Shown: piece after piece, positions 16,441 through 23,753 of the stretch
How the letters are laid out: every line of letters begins with the position of its first letter
How positions within the stretch are numbered: the first letter of the stretch is position 1
Source of the DNA: Streptomyces sp.
Lineage (GTDB): Bacteria; Actinomycetota; Actinomycetes; Streptomycetales; Streptomycetaceae
Direction: 5' to 3'
DNA: 64,000 nt
Assembly: GCF_019510245.1 (NCBI RefSeq)
Contig: NZ_JAEKKT010000208.1
Span: forward strand, 16,763 to 80,762
Position numbers and translations under genes: made by a program
The notes under the pieces: model-generated
Database searches by the model: none
Seen by the model: only the letters and a program-made list of their open reading frames with translations
What the model was told of the DNA's origin: nothing

Positions 16441-17469
16441 ATGCGGGTCGGAGTACTGACCGGAGGCGGCGACTGCCCCGGGCTCAACGCCGTCATCCGG
16501 GGCGTCGTCCGCAAGGGCGTGCAGGAGTACGGCTACGACTTCGTCGGCTTCCGGGACGGCTGGCGCGGCCCCCTCGAAGGCGACACCGTCCGCCTCGACA
16601 TCCCCGCCGTACGCGGCATCCTGCCCCGCGGCGGCACCATCCTCGGCTCCTCGCGGACCAATCCGCTCAAGCAGGAGAACGGCATCCGCCGGATCAAGGA
16701 CAACCTCGCCAAGCTGGAGGTCGACGCGCTGATCGCGATCGGCGGCGAGGACACCCTCGGCGTCGCCGCCCGCCTCACCGACGAGTACGGCGTACCCGTC
16801 GTCGGCGTGCCGAAGACCATCGACAACGACCTGTCCGCCACCGACTACACCTTCGGCTTCGACACCGCGGTCGGCATCGCCACCGAGGCCATCGACCGGC
16901 TGCACACCACCGCCGAGTCCCACATGCGGGTCCTGGTCTGCGAGGTGATGGGCCGGCACGCCGGCTGGATCGCCATCCACTCCGGCCTCGCCGGCGGCGC
17001 CAACGTCATCCTCATCCCCGAACAGCGCTTCGACGTCGACCAGGTGTGCGCCTGGGTCACGTCCCGTTTCAAGGCGTCGTACGCCCCGATCGTGGTCGTC
17101 GCCGAGGGCGCCATGCCGAAGGACGGCGAGATGGTCCTCAAGGACGGGTCGCTGGACTCCTTCGGGCACGTCCGGCTCTCCGGGGTCGGCGAGTGGCTGG
17201 CCAAGGAGATCGAGAAGCGCACCGGCAAGGAGGCCCGGACCACCGTCCTCGGCCACATCCAGCGCGGCGGCACGCCCAGCGCCTTCGACCGCTGGCTCGC
17301 CACCCGATTCGGCCTGCACGCCGTCGACGCCGTCCGGGACGGCGACTTCGGCACGATGGTCGCGCTGCGCGGCACCGACATCGTCCGGGTACCGATCGCA
17401 GAGGCCACGGCCAAGCTGAAGACCGTCGACCTGAAGCTGTACGAGGAGGTGGGGGTGTTCTTCGGCTGA
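16441..17469 (+). CDS. pfkA: 6-phosphofructokinase with PPi-type active-site residues
   Basis: This 342-residue enzyme phosphorylates fructose 6-phosphate in glycolysis. The motifs GGDCPGLNAVI, GGEDTLGVA, PKTIDNDL, MGRHAGWIA and GHIQRGGTPS are complete. Position 104 is Asp (E. coli Gly104) and the residue matching E. coli Gly124 is Lys125. This pair is characteristic of pyrophosphate-using phosphofructokinases such as that of Amycolatopsis methanolica. Phosphoryl donor specificity is therefore uncertain, and PPi is a real possibility. GAAGGGAC upstream supports ATG 16441. The gene is monocistronic, with a hairpin after the stop. Confidence 0.9.
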   Translation: MRVGVLTGGGDCPGLNAVIRGVVRKGVQEYGYDFVGFRDGWRGPLEGDTVRLDIPAVRGILPRGGTILGSSRTNPLKQENGIRRIKDNLAKLEVDALIAIGGEDTLGVAARLTDEYGVPVVGVPKTIDNDLSATDYTFGFDTAVGIATEAIDRLHTTAESHMRVLVCEVMGRHAGWIAIHSGLAGGANVILIPEQRFDVDQVCAWVTSRFKASYAPIVVVAEGAMPKDGEMVLKDGSLDSFGHVRLSGVGEWLAKEIEKRTGKEARTTVLGHIQRGGTPSAFDRWLATRFGLHAVDAVRDGDFGTMVALRGTDIVRVPIAEATAKLKTVDLKLYEEVGVFFG

Positions 17470-17497
17470 CGGCCGACGACCACCTCTCCCCGCCCCG

Positions 17498-17526
17498 CGC
17501 GCCGTCACGGTCACCGTGACGGCGCG
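17498..17526 (+). terminator. pfkA terminator hairpin
   Basis: Two 14-nt arms (17498-17511 and 17513-17526) are perfectly complementary around the centre, 28 bp after the pfkA stop. The innermost pairs would form the loop. Confidence 0.75.
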
Positions 17527-17550
17527 TAGAGGGGCTACGGCAGGACATTC

Positions 17551-17611
17551 AAGGGGCGCTGGGGGTAACCCGGCCGAAGGCTGGGGGAGGAACTGCGCGA
17601 CCAGCCCCCAC
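17551..17611 (-). repeat. Short Streptomyces 3'-end repeat, long nested form (reverse orientation)
   Basis: Read on the minus strand this is the same sequence as at 8284: the GGGGGCTGGTCGCGCAGTTCC core followed by the CCCCCAGCCTTCGGCCGGG block. It lies between the convergent pfkA and trpEG genes, just beyond the trpEG 3' end. Confidence 0.78.
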
Positions 17612-17654
17612 GCACCCGCACCCGAAACCAGCCCCCACGCACCCGCACCCGAAA
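17601..17654. repeat. 27-bp perfect tandem duplication
   Basis: The 27-bp unit 17601-17627 (beginning CCAGCCCCCACG) is repeated exactly at 17628-17654, ending one base before the trpEG stop codon. The first half of the unit is the edge of the neighbouring repeat element, so the duplication seems to have grown from it. Confidence 0.9.
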
Positions 17655-17655
17655 C

Positions 17656-19521
17656 TCAAGCCCGAACCGTTCCGGTGCCGCGCAGCTGTCCAACCAACTC
17701 CCGCACCACGGCGGCCCCGTTCAGCGTGAGGACCGACTCCGGGTGGAACTGCACCCCCGCAAAACCGGGCCCCCGCACAGCGTGCACCTCCCCGTTCGCC
17801 GCCCGGCTCACCTCCACCCCGTGCGCCGCGAGCTCCCGCGCCGCCTCGTCGTCGCAGCGGGCCACGAAGCTGTTGTAGAAGCCGACCGTCTCCGGCCGCC
17901 CGAACAGGTCCACGGTCGTCTGCGCCCCCTGGTAGGGCACCTCCTTGCGGACGATGTCCAGTCCCAGCTCCGCCGCGATCAGCTCGTGCCCGAGGCAGAC
18001 GCCCAGCACCCCGTGCCGGTGCTCCCGGATCACGGTCGCCGCGAGCTCCCGCAGGAACCGCATCTTCGGATCGTCCAGGTCGGACGGGTCACCGGGCCCC
18101 GGGCCGAGCACCACCGGACCCCCGTGCGCGAGCACCGCCTCCCGCAGTCCCGGCTCGTCGTACCGGCGGACGGTGACGTCGAGCCCGCCGGCCCGCAGCA
18201 CGTGCGCGAGCATCGCCGTGAACGTGTCCTCGCCGTCCACCACGAGCGCGTGCCCGGCCAGTTCGCCGGTCCGCTCCTGCATCCGCAGCCAGAACGGCGC
18301 CAGGGAGGCCCGCCGCCCGTCCAGCGCGGCCCGCACCCGGGGATCGTCGGCCAGCCGCGGCCCGGTCCGCTCGGCGCGCGGCCGGCCCGGCCGTACCCCG
18401 AGGGCCGCCAGCACGCCCGCCGCCTTGGCGTGCGTCTCGGCGACCTCGCCCGCCGGATCCGAGCCGCGCACCAGGGTGGCGCCGACGGGAACCCGCAGCC
18501 GGCCGTCCCCGTCGATGTCCGCGGTGCGGATCAGGATGGGGGAGTCCAGGGTCTGGGCACCGCCGGAGTCACGGCCCAGCAGGGCCAGCGCCCCGGCGTA
18601 GTAGCCCCGCCCCCCGGCCTCGTGCCGTTCGATCACCCGGCAGGCGTTCTGCACCGGTGACCCGGTGACGGTCGCCGCGAACATGGTCTCCTTCAGGACC
18701 TCCCGCACGTCCAGCGAGGACCGGCCCCGCAGCTCGTACTCGGTGTGCGCGAGGTGCGCCATCTCCTTCAGCCGCGGCCCGACGACCACACCGCCCATGT
18801 CGCCCACCGTGCACATCATCTTGAGCTCCTCGTCGACGACCATCGACAGCTCCTCGATCTCCTTGCCGTCGGCGAGGAAGCCGAGCAGGTGCTCGGGGGT
18901 GGGGCCCTCGGCGGGATAGCGGTACGTGCCGCTGATCGGGTTCATGACCACCGTGCCGCCGGACATCCGCACGTGCACCTCGGGGCTGGCGCCGACCAGC
19001 GTCCGGTCCCCGGTGTGCACCACGAACGTCCAGTACGCGCCCCGCTCGCCCTCGAGGAGGCGCCGGAACAGGGCCAGCGCGTCGGCGCGCCCGAAGCCCG
19101 GGATCTCGCCCTCGTACGTCCGGCGGATCACGAAGTTCGCGCCCTCGCCCCGGCCGATCTCCTCGTCCAGCACCCGGCCGACGGTCTCCGCGTACGCGTC
19201 GTCGTCGACGTCGAAGGCGCCGGACTCGACGCGGACGTCGTGGGCGGGGAGGGCGGCGAGGGCCTCCTCGAGTGGAATGTGACCTACCACCGCCGGGGTC
19301 AGGACCAGCAGCGGTGTCCCGTCGTCCCGGACGTCGAACCCCCGCTCCCGGATCTGCCGGTACGGGATCAGGGCCAGCCCTTCCTCGGGCAGGTCGGCGA
19401 GCCGGTCACGGGCGGTGACCGGGCCGACCAGGACCTCCACCGTGTTCTCGTCGTGGCCGGGGGTGCGACGGCGCAGCAGGGCGAAAGGGCGGTCGTCCTG
19501 GAGCAGCTGGGTCAGGTTCAT
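17656..19521 (-). CDS. trpEG: Fused anthranilate synthase (TrpE-TrpG)
   Basis: This 621-residue fusion makes anthranilate from chorismate and glutamine. Residues 1-410 are the chorismate-binding synthase domain (TGSPVQNACRVIERHE, ISGTYRYP and GDMGGVVVGPRL segments). Residues about 430-621 are a class I glutamine amidotransferase with the nucleophile in GVCLGHELIA and the His-Glu pair in QFHPES. Domain order resembles PhzE and the S. venezuelae TrpEG type. ATG 19521 has AGAGGA upstream. The 167-bp leader contains a Trp-rich peptide and a terminator hairpin, so expression is attenuated by tryptophan. It is divergent from DAHP synthase. It may serve secondary metabolism or primary tryptophan synthesis. 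Confidence 0.9.
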   Translation of the reverse strand: MNLTQLLQDDRPFALLRRRTPGHDENTVEVLVGPVTARDRLADLPEEGLALIPYRQIRERGFDVRDDGTPLLVLTPAVVGHIPLEEALAALPAHDVRVESGAFDVDDDAYAETVGRVLDEEIGRGEGANFVIRRTYEGEIPGFGRADALALFRRLLEGERGAYWTFVVHTGDRTLVGASPEVHVRMSGGTVVMNPISGTYRYPAEGPTPEHLLGFLADGKEIEELSMVVDEELKMMCTVGDMGGVVVGPRLKEMAHLAHTEYELRGRSSLDVREVLKETMFAATVTGSPVQNACRVIERHEAGGRGYYAGALALLGRDSGGAQTLDSPILIRTADIDGDGRLRVPVGATLVRGSDPAGEVAETHAKAAGVLAALGVRPGRPRAERTGPRLADDPRVRAALDGRRASLAPFWLRMQERTGELAGHALVVDGEDTFTAMLAHVLRAGGLDVTVRRYDEPGLREAVLAHGGPVVLGPGPGDPSDLDDPKMRFLRELAATVIREHRHGVLGVCLGHELIAAELGLDIVRKEVPYQGAQTTVDLFGRPETVGFYNSFVARCDDEAARELAAHGVEVSRAANGEVHAVRGPGFAGVQFHPESVLTLNGAAVVRELVGQLRGTGTVRA

Positions 19522-19582
19522 GGTTCCTCTGCGGTCCTGTGTCGGGTGGGACAGGCGGGAGAGGAACGGCCCCGGGAAACGC

Positions 19583-19610
19583 CGAAGGCCGCCCCTCCGG
19601 GCGGCCTTCG
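19583..19610 (-). terminator. trp attenuator hairpin
   Basis: A perfect 12-bp stem (19583-19594 and 19599-19610) with a 4-nt loop lies between the leader peptide stop and the trpEG start. On the minus strand a short GCGTTT tail follows. It fits the terminator arm of a transcription attenuator. Confidence 0.85.
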
Positions 19611-19631
19611 CGAAGTCTTGCGTACGCGCAG

Positions 19632-19688
19632 TCAGTGGGCCGCCGGAGAAGCGGTCCACCACCAGTTCTGGGTCGAATGCGCGAACAT
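19632..19688 (-). CDS. trpL: trp leader peptide (three consecutive Trp)
   Basis: An 18-residue peptide, MFAHSTQNWWWTASPAAH, is encoded from ATG 19688 to TGA 19632-19634. Three adjacent tryptophan codons are the hallmark of trp attenuator leader peptides. A ribosome stalled on them would free the downstream trpEG from the hairpin at 19583-19610. A trp attenuator upstream of a fused anthranilate synthase is known in S. venezuelae. There is no Shine-Dalgarno sequence before the ATG. TAGGCT (forward 19696-19701) ends 7 nt upstream, so the leader is probably translated from a leaderless 5' end. Confidence 0.92.
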   Translation of the reverse strand: MFAHSTQNWWWTASPAAH

Positions 19689-19764
19689 GCGGAAAAGCCT
19701 ACCCCACCGCGCCCCCTGTCCACAGGACAATCGCAGCGTCTCACCAGTCGAGCCGGAGGAAAAT

Positions 19765-21147
19765 ATGGCGACACGACCCCGTAATGTTTACGAGGTGACC
19801 GTGAACGCTAAGACCAGCCTCGGCGCTGGCAACACCTGGCGAAACCTGCCCGCGGCGCAGCAGCCCGAGTACCCCGACCCCGAGGCTCTGCGCACAGTGG
19901 TCGCGGAGCTGGAGTCGTATCCGCCGCTCGTCTTCGCGGGCGAGTGCGACCAGCTGCGCGCCCGGATGGCGGCCGTCGCCAAGGGCGAGGCGTTCCTGCT
20001 CCAGGGCGGCGACTGCGCCGAGGCCTTCGACGCGGTGTCCGCCGACCACATCCGCAACAAGCTCAAGACCCTCCTCCAGATGGGTGCCGTGCTGACGTAC
20101 GCCGCGTCGGTGCCCGTGGTGAAGGTGGGGCGGATCGCCGGCCAGTACAGCAAGCCGCGCTCCAAGCCGACCGAGACCCGCGACGGCGTGACGCTGCCGA
20201 CCTACCGCGGCGACTCCGTCAACGGCTTCGACTTCAACGAGGCGGCCCGGATCCCGGACCCCGAGCGGCTGAAGCGGATGTACAACGCGTCGGCCTCCAC
20301 GCTCAACCTCGTGCGCGCCTTCACCACCGGCGGTTACGCGGACCTGCGCCAGGTGCACGCCTGGAACCAGGACTTCGTGAAGTCCTCCCCGTCCGGCCAG
20401 CGCTACGAGCAGCTCGCCCGCGAGATCGACAACGCGCTGAACTTCATGCGGGCCTGCGGCGCGGAGCCGGAGGAGTTCAAGACGGTCGAGTTCTTCTCCT
20501 CGCACGAGGCGCTGCTGCTGGACTACGAGTCCGCCCTGACCAGGGTCGACTCGCGCACCGGCAAGCTGTACGACGTCTCCGCGCACATGGTGTGGATCGG
20601 TGAGCGCACCCGGCAGCTGGACGGGGCGCACATCGAGTTCGCCTCGAGGATCCGCAACCCGATCGGTCTCAAGCTCGGCCCGACGACGACCGCCGAGGAC
20701 GCGCTCAGGTACATCGACCGCCTCGACCCGGACCGCGAGCCGGGCCGGCTGACCTTCGTCGTCCGGATGGGCGCGGACAAGGTCCGCGACAAGCTCCCCG
20801 AGCTGGTCGAGAAGGTCACCGCCTCGGGCGCCACCGTGGCCTGGGTGACCGACCCGATGCACGGCAACACCTTCGAGGCGGCCTCCGGTCACAAGACCCG
20901 GCGCTTCGACGACGTGCTCGACGAGGTCAAGGGCTTCTTCGAGGTCCACAAGACCCTCGGCACCCACCCCGGCGGCATCCACGTCGAGCTCACCGGTGAC
21001 GACGTCACCGAGTGCGTGGGCGGCGGCGACGAGATCTTCGTCGACGACCTGCACCAGCGCTACGAGACGGCCTGCGACCCGCGGCTGAACCGCAGCCAGT
21101 CCCTGGACCTGGCGTTCCTCGTCGCGGAGATGTACCGGGACCAGTAG
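19765..21147 (+). CDS. aroH: Class II 3-deoxy-7-phosphoheptulonate synthase (DAHP synthase)
   Basis: This 460-residue enzyme condenses phosphoenolpyruvate and erythrose 4-phosphate, the entry step of the shikimate pathway. Plant-type class II motifs are present: FLLQGGDCAEAF with the metal Cys near residue 90, GQYSKPRSKPTE, SSHEALLLDYE, HMVWIGERTRQ, KLGPTT and TDPMHGNT. ATG 19765 is supported by GGAGG 5 nt upstream. A shorter in-frame GTG at 19795, matching the N-terminus I remember for the S. coelicolor protein, is a real alternative. The gene is divergent from trpEG, and the two steps bracket the route from sugars to anthranilate. A hairpin at 21166 terminates it. Confidence 0.93.
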   Translation: MATRPRNVYEVTVNAKTSLGAGNTWRNLPAAQQPEYPDPEALRTVVAELESYPPLVFAGECDQLRARMAAVAKGEAFLLQGGDCAEAFDAVSADHIRNKLKTLLQMGAVLTYAASVPVVKVGRIAGQYSKPRSKPTETRDGVTLPTYRGDSVNGFDFNEAARIPDPERLKRMYNASASTLNLVRAFTTGGYADLRQVHAWNQDFVKSSPSGQRYEQLAREIDNALNFMRACGAEPEEFKTVEFFSSHEALLLDYESALTRVDSRTGKLYDVSAHMVWIGERTRQLDGAHIEFASRIRNPIGLKLGPTTTAEDALRYIDRLDPDREPGRLTFVVRMGADKVRDKLPELVEKVTASGATVAWVTDPMHGNTFEAASGHKTRRFDDVLDEVKGFFEVHKTLGTHPGGIHVELTGDDVTECVGGGDEIFVDDLHQRYETACDPRLNRSQSLDLAFLVAEMYRDQ

Positions 21148-21165
21148 GGTTCCCGGCAGTGCTCT

Positions 21166-21195
21166 GGGGCGCGGATCACACGGGATCCGCGCCCC
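21166..21195 (+). terminator. Terminator of the DAHP synthase gene
   Basis: GGGGCGCGGATC (21166-21177) pairs perfectly with 21184-21195 across a 6-nt loop, 18 bp after the stop, followed by a short T-rich stretch. Confidence 0.85.
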
Positions 21196-21229
21196 TCGCA
21201 CTTTTGCACTCCCCGAGGGATGGGTAAGG

Positions 21230-21248
21230 TTAGGTTTGCCTCACCGGA
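21230..21248 (+). promoter_or_regulatory. Iron box (DmdR1/IdeR-type) upstream of bfd
   Basis: TTAGGTTTGCCTCACCGGA matches the actinobacterial iron-box consensus TTAGGTTAGGCTCACCTAA at 15 of 19 positions. It begins at the last base of a TAAGGT -10-like hexamer (21225-21230), so bound repressor would cover the transcription start. It is expected to repress the bacterioferritin-associated ferredoxin gene when iron is plentiful. Confidence 0.82.
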
Positions 21249-21295
21249 AACGGGATGGCAGTGAAGAGACCCCATTCCGGCGGGAGGTGATCCGT

Positions 21296-21520
21296 GTGTA
21301 CGTCTGCAGTTGTTTCGGGGTGACCGAGGCGCAGGTCAAGCGGCACGCGGAGGACGGTGCCTGCACCCCCCGCCAGATAGCGTCGGCCTGCAAGGCGGGC
21401 ACGGACTGCGGTTCGTGCGTCCGCCGCATCCAGGCGATCCTCGGCCGCGGCGCCTGCCCGCGCCGCGAGCTGGCGGAACGGGGCAGGCCGGTGCTCTCCG
21501 AACTGGATGAGGCGGCCTAG
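21296..21520 (+). CDS. bfd: Bacterioferritin-associated ferredoxin
   Basis: This 74-residue [2Fe-2S] protein carries Cys ligands in YVCSCFG (residues 4 and 6) and in CKAGTDCGSC (the C-x2-C pair). The ferredoxin reduces ferric iron stored in bacterioferritin so that it can leave the shell. GTG 21296 has GGGAGG 8 nt upstream; upstream codons are part of the regulatory region. The iron box at 21230 agrees with induction under iron starvation. The bacterioferritin gene is convergent and ends 2 bp away, an unusually tight tail-to-tail arrangement. Confidence 0.9.
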   Translation: MYVCSCFGVTEAQVKRHAEDGACTPRQIASACKAGTDCGSCVRRIQAILGRGACPRRELAERGRPVLSELDEAA

Positions 21521-21522
21521 CC

Positions 21523-22005
21523 TCAGCTGCTCTCCGGCTGCTCGATGATCTGCGAGAGGTAGAGCGCCTCGCCGAGCTTCTCCAGCAGTTCCAGCTGGGT
21601 GTCGAGGTAGTCGATGTGGTGCTCCTCGTCCGCCAGGATGTCCTCGAAGATGTTCGCGGACGTGACGTCGCCCTTCTCCCGCATCATCTTGATCCCGCGC
21701 TTGAGGCGGTCGATCGCCTCCACCTCGATCCGCCGGTCGGCCTCGAACATCTCCTTGACGGTCTGCCCCACGCGGACGTGGAAAAGCCGCTGGTAGTTGG
21801 GCAGCCCCTCCAGGAACAGGATCCGGTCGGTGAGCACCTCGGCGTGCTTCATCTCGTCGAACGACTCGTGCCGGGTGTACTTCGCGAGCTTGTACCAGCC
21901 GAAGTTCTCCTGCATCTTCGCGTGCAGGAAGTACTGGTTGATCGCGGTGAGCTCACCGGTGAGCTGCTCGTTGAGGAATTCGATGACCTCGGGGTCGCCC
22001 TGCAT
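21523..22005 (-). CDS. bfr: Bacterioferritin
   Basis: This 160-residue subunit forms the 24-mer haem-containing iron store. The dinuclear ferroxidase ligands are all present at canonical positions: Glu18, Glu51, His54, Glu94, Glu127 and His130. Met52 is the axial haem ligand. ATG 22005 is chosen because AAGGAG lies about 8 nt upstream. The open frame extends 29 codons further without a ribosome site. It lies tail-to-tail with bfd, its release partner, with opposite expected iron response: storage when iron is high, release when it is low. Confidence 0.95.
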   Translation of the reverse strand: MQGDPEVIEFLNEQLTGELTAINQYFLHAKMQENFGWYKLAKYTRHESFDEMKHAEVLTDRILFLEGLPNYQRLFHVRVGQTVKEMFEADRRIEVEAIDRLKRGIKMMREKGDVTSANIFEDILADEEHHIDYLDTQLELLEKLGEALYLSQIIEQPESS

Positions 22006-22187
22006 CGCAGAGGCTCCTTCCACGGGCTGGGGTGTTTGCGGCGCATGATTGCACCGGCACAGAAGATCGTCCAGTAAGTGCGCACTTAGCACGTAAGTGC
22101 ATGACTGGCGTAAGTTGACCGATTTGTCGATCTCCGGAGGGTCTGCCTGGTCAGATGCACTGCCCGTGGTCTGTCAGGATGGAAGGC

Positions 22188-22820
22188 ATGGGTCATCCGG
22201 TGGAGCGCGCGTCTCGGGAAACCGCGGGAGCCGCGCTTCCGCCGGGACAGCGACTGCAGCGCGGCTGGCCGGTCACGCACTACGGCCCGGTGCCCAGGTT
22301 CCGGCCCGAGCGCTGGGAGTTCCGGGTCTTCGGCGCCACCGCCGACGCGGGCACGCATGTCTGGAACCACGAGCAGTTCACGGCCCTGCCGTACACCACC
22401 GTGGTCGCCGACCTGCACTGCGTGACGAAGTTCAGCATGCTCGGCGCGGAGTGGGGCGGGATCCCGGCGCGGACCGTCCTGGAGATCGCGCCGCCCGCTC
22501 CCGAGGTCACCCATGTGATGGTCTGGGCGGAGTACGGCTTCAGCTCCAACCTGCGCCTCGCGGACTTCGCCGCCGAGGGCACCCTCTTCGCCACCCACAA
22601 GGACGGTGAACTCCTCACCGCCGAACACGGCTTCCCGGTCCGCCTGGTCGTCCCCCACCTGTACGCCTGGAAGGGCCCCAAGTGGGTCCGCGGCGTCGAG
22701 TACATGACCGCCGACCGCCGCGGCTTCTGGGAGGAGCGCGGCTACCACAATATCGGCGACCCCTGGAAGGAACAGCGCTACTCCTACCAGGAGGCACCGG
22801 GGGACGGCCCGGAACTCTGA
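22188..22820 (+). CDS. Sulfite-oxidase-like molybdopterin-domain oxidoreductase
   Basis: This 210-residue protein has the sulfite oxidase/YedY catalytic fold. The conserved molybdenum-ligand Cys lies in VADLHCVTKFS, and DRRGFWEERGYH near the C-terminus is typical of the family. No twin-arginine signal or membrane segment is present, so unlike MsrP (YedY) it should stay in the cytoplasm. ATG 22188 is one of three close in-frame ATGs (also 22155 and 22179), and none has a good ribosome site. The reductase or oxidase substrate is unknown. It lies next to endonuclease IV, convergent, with a 20-bp gap. Confidence 0.82.
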   Translation: MGHPVERASRETAGAALPPGQRLQRGWPVTHYGPVPRFRPERWEFRVFGATADAGTHVWNHEQFTALPYTTVVADLHCVTKFSMLGAEWGGIPARTVLEIAPPAPEVTHVMVWAEYGFSSNLRLADFAAEGTLFATHKDGELLTAEHGFPVRLVVPHLYAWKGPKWVRGVEYMTADRRGFWEERGYHNIGDPWKEQRYSYQEAPGDGPEL

Positions 22821-22840
22821 GCCGCCGGTGACGGGCCGGC

Positions 22841-23719
22841 TCAGTCCTCCCGGAGCCGCTTGAGGCGCTCGACGTCGGCCGCGTGCCCCTCCTTGCCCCC
22901 TGGCGTCTCGATGACCAGCGGTACGCCCGCGGTCGCAGGGTGGGTCATCAGCGCGCGGAACGCGTCCTCGCCGATGTGGCCGGCACCGATGTTCTCGTGC
23001 CGGTCCTTGTGCGCGCCCACCACGTCCTTGGAGTCGTTGGCGTGGATCAGCTTCAGCCGCCCCTCGCCGACGGCCGACACGAGCAGGTCCAGCGTCCGGT
23101 GCATCCCGCCCGGCCCGGTCAGGTCGTGCCCGGCGGCGAAGATGTGACAGGTGTCCAGGCAGACACCCAGCTTCGGATGGGCGTCCAGCGCCTCGAAGTA
23201 CGGTCCGAAGTCCCAGGTCCGCGAGCAGAGCGAGGCACCCTGACCGGCGGTGGACTCCAGGAGCAGGAACGGGTCGTCGTCGTGGGTCAGCTCGTCGAGC
23301 AGCGGCAGCAGACGCGCCCGTACCTGCTTCAGCGCGACGTCCCGGGCCCGGCCTCCGGTCGCGCTCCCGGTGTGCACGACCACTCCGAGCGCCCCGATCT
23401 CCCGGCCGCGCCGCAGCGAGTGCCGCAGCGACTCCACCGACCGCTCCACGGTCGCCTCGGTGTGCGAGCCGAAGTTGATCAGGTACGGGGCGTGCACGTA
23501 CGCCGGGATCGACTCCTCCGCGCAGGCCGCGCGGAACGCCTCGTCCTGCTTCGGGCTGCCCGCCGGGGTGGCCCAGCCGCGCGGGTTGGCGACGAAGACC
23601 TGCACGGTCTCGGCCTTCAGCTCACGGGCGTACGACAGCCCCACGGAATGCAGGCCGCCGGCCACCGGGACGTGGCCGCCGACGGGGTTGCGGGCGGGAC
23701 CTGACTGCTGACTCTTCAC
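22841..23719 (-). CDS. nfo: Deoxyribonuclease IV (endonuclease IV)
   Basis: This 292-residue TIM-barrel enzyme cleaves DNA at abasic sites in base excision repair and uses a trinuclear zinc cluster. Metal-ligand segments are visible in order: VHAPYLINFGS, VVHTGSA, LLLESTAG, VCLDTCHIFAAGHD, HANDSKD and RHENIGAGHIGED, then VIETPG. GTG 23719 gives the expected length and N-terminal GGHVPVAGG. Upstream there is no clear ribosome site, and CACCCT 6 nt away could be a weak -10 box. The PASTA kinase gene begins further upstream on the same strand but is terminated separately (34-bp gap). Confidence 0.93.
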   Translation of the reverse strand: MKSQQSGPARNPVGGHVPVAGGLHSVGLSYARELKAETVQVFVANPRGWATPAGSPKQDEAFRAACAEESIPAYVHAPYLINFGSHTEATVERSVESLRHSLRRGREIGALGVVVHTGSATGGRARDVALKQVRARLLPLLDELTHDDDPFLLLESTAGQGASLCSRTWDFGPYFEALDAHPKLGVCLDTCHIFAAGHDLTGPGGMHRTLDLLVSAVGEGRLKLIHANDSKDVVGAHKDRHENIGAGHIGEDAFRALMTHPATAGVPLVIETPGGKEGHAADVERLKRLRED

Positions 23720-23753
23720 CCGTCAAGGGTGTCACGGCGCGCGTCGCACCCGG

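Noticed and set aside
18745..19764. Long plus-strand frame continuing upstream of DAHP synthase
   Set aside because: It is the antisense shadow of trpEG; the ribosome site at 19755 and the family N-terminus place the start at 19765 or 19795.
22155..22187. Longer N-terminus for the sulfite-oxidase-like protein
   Set aside because: ATGs at 22155 and 22179 lack ribosome sites and the added residues do not resemble a Tat signal, though the choice remains uncertain.
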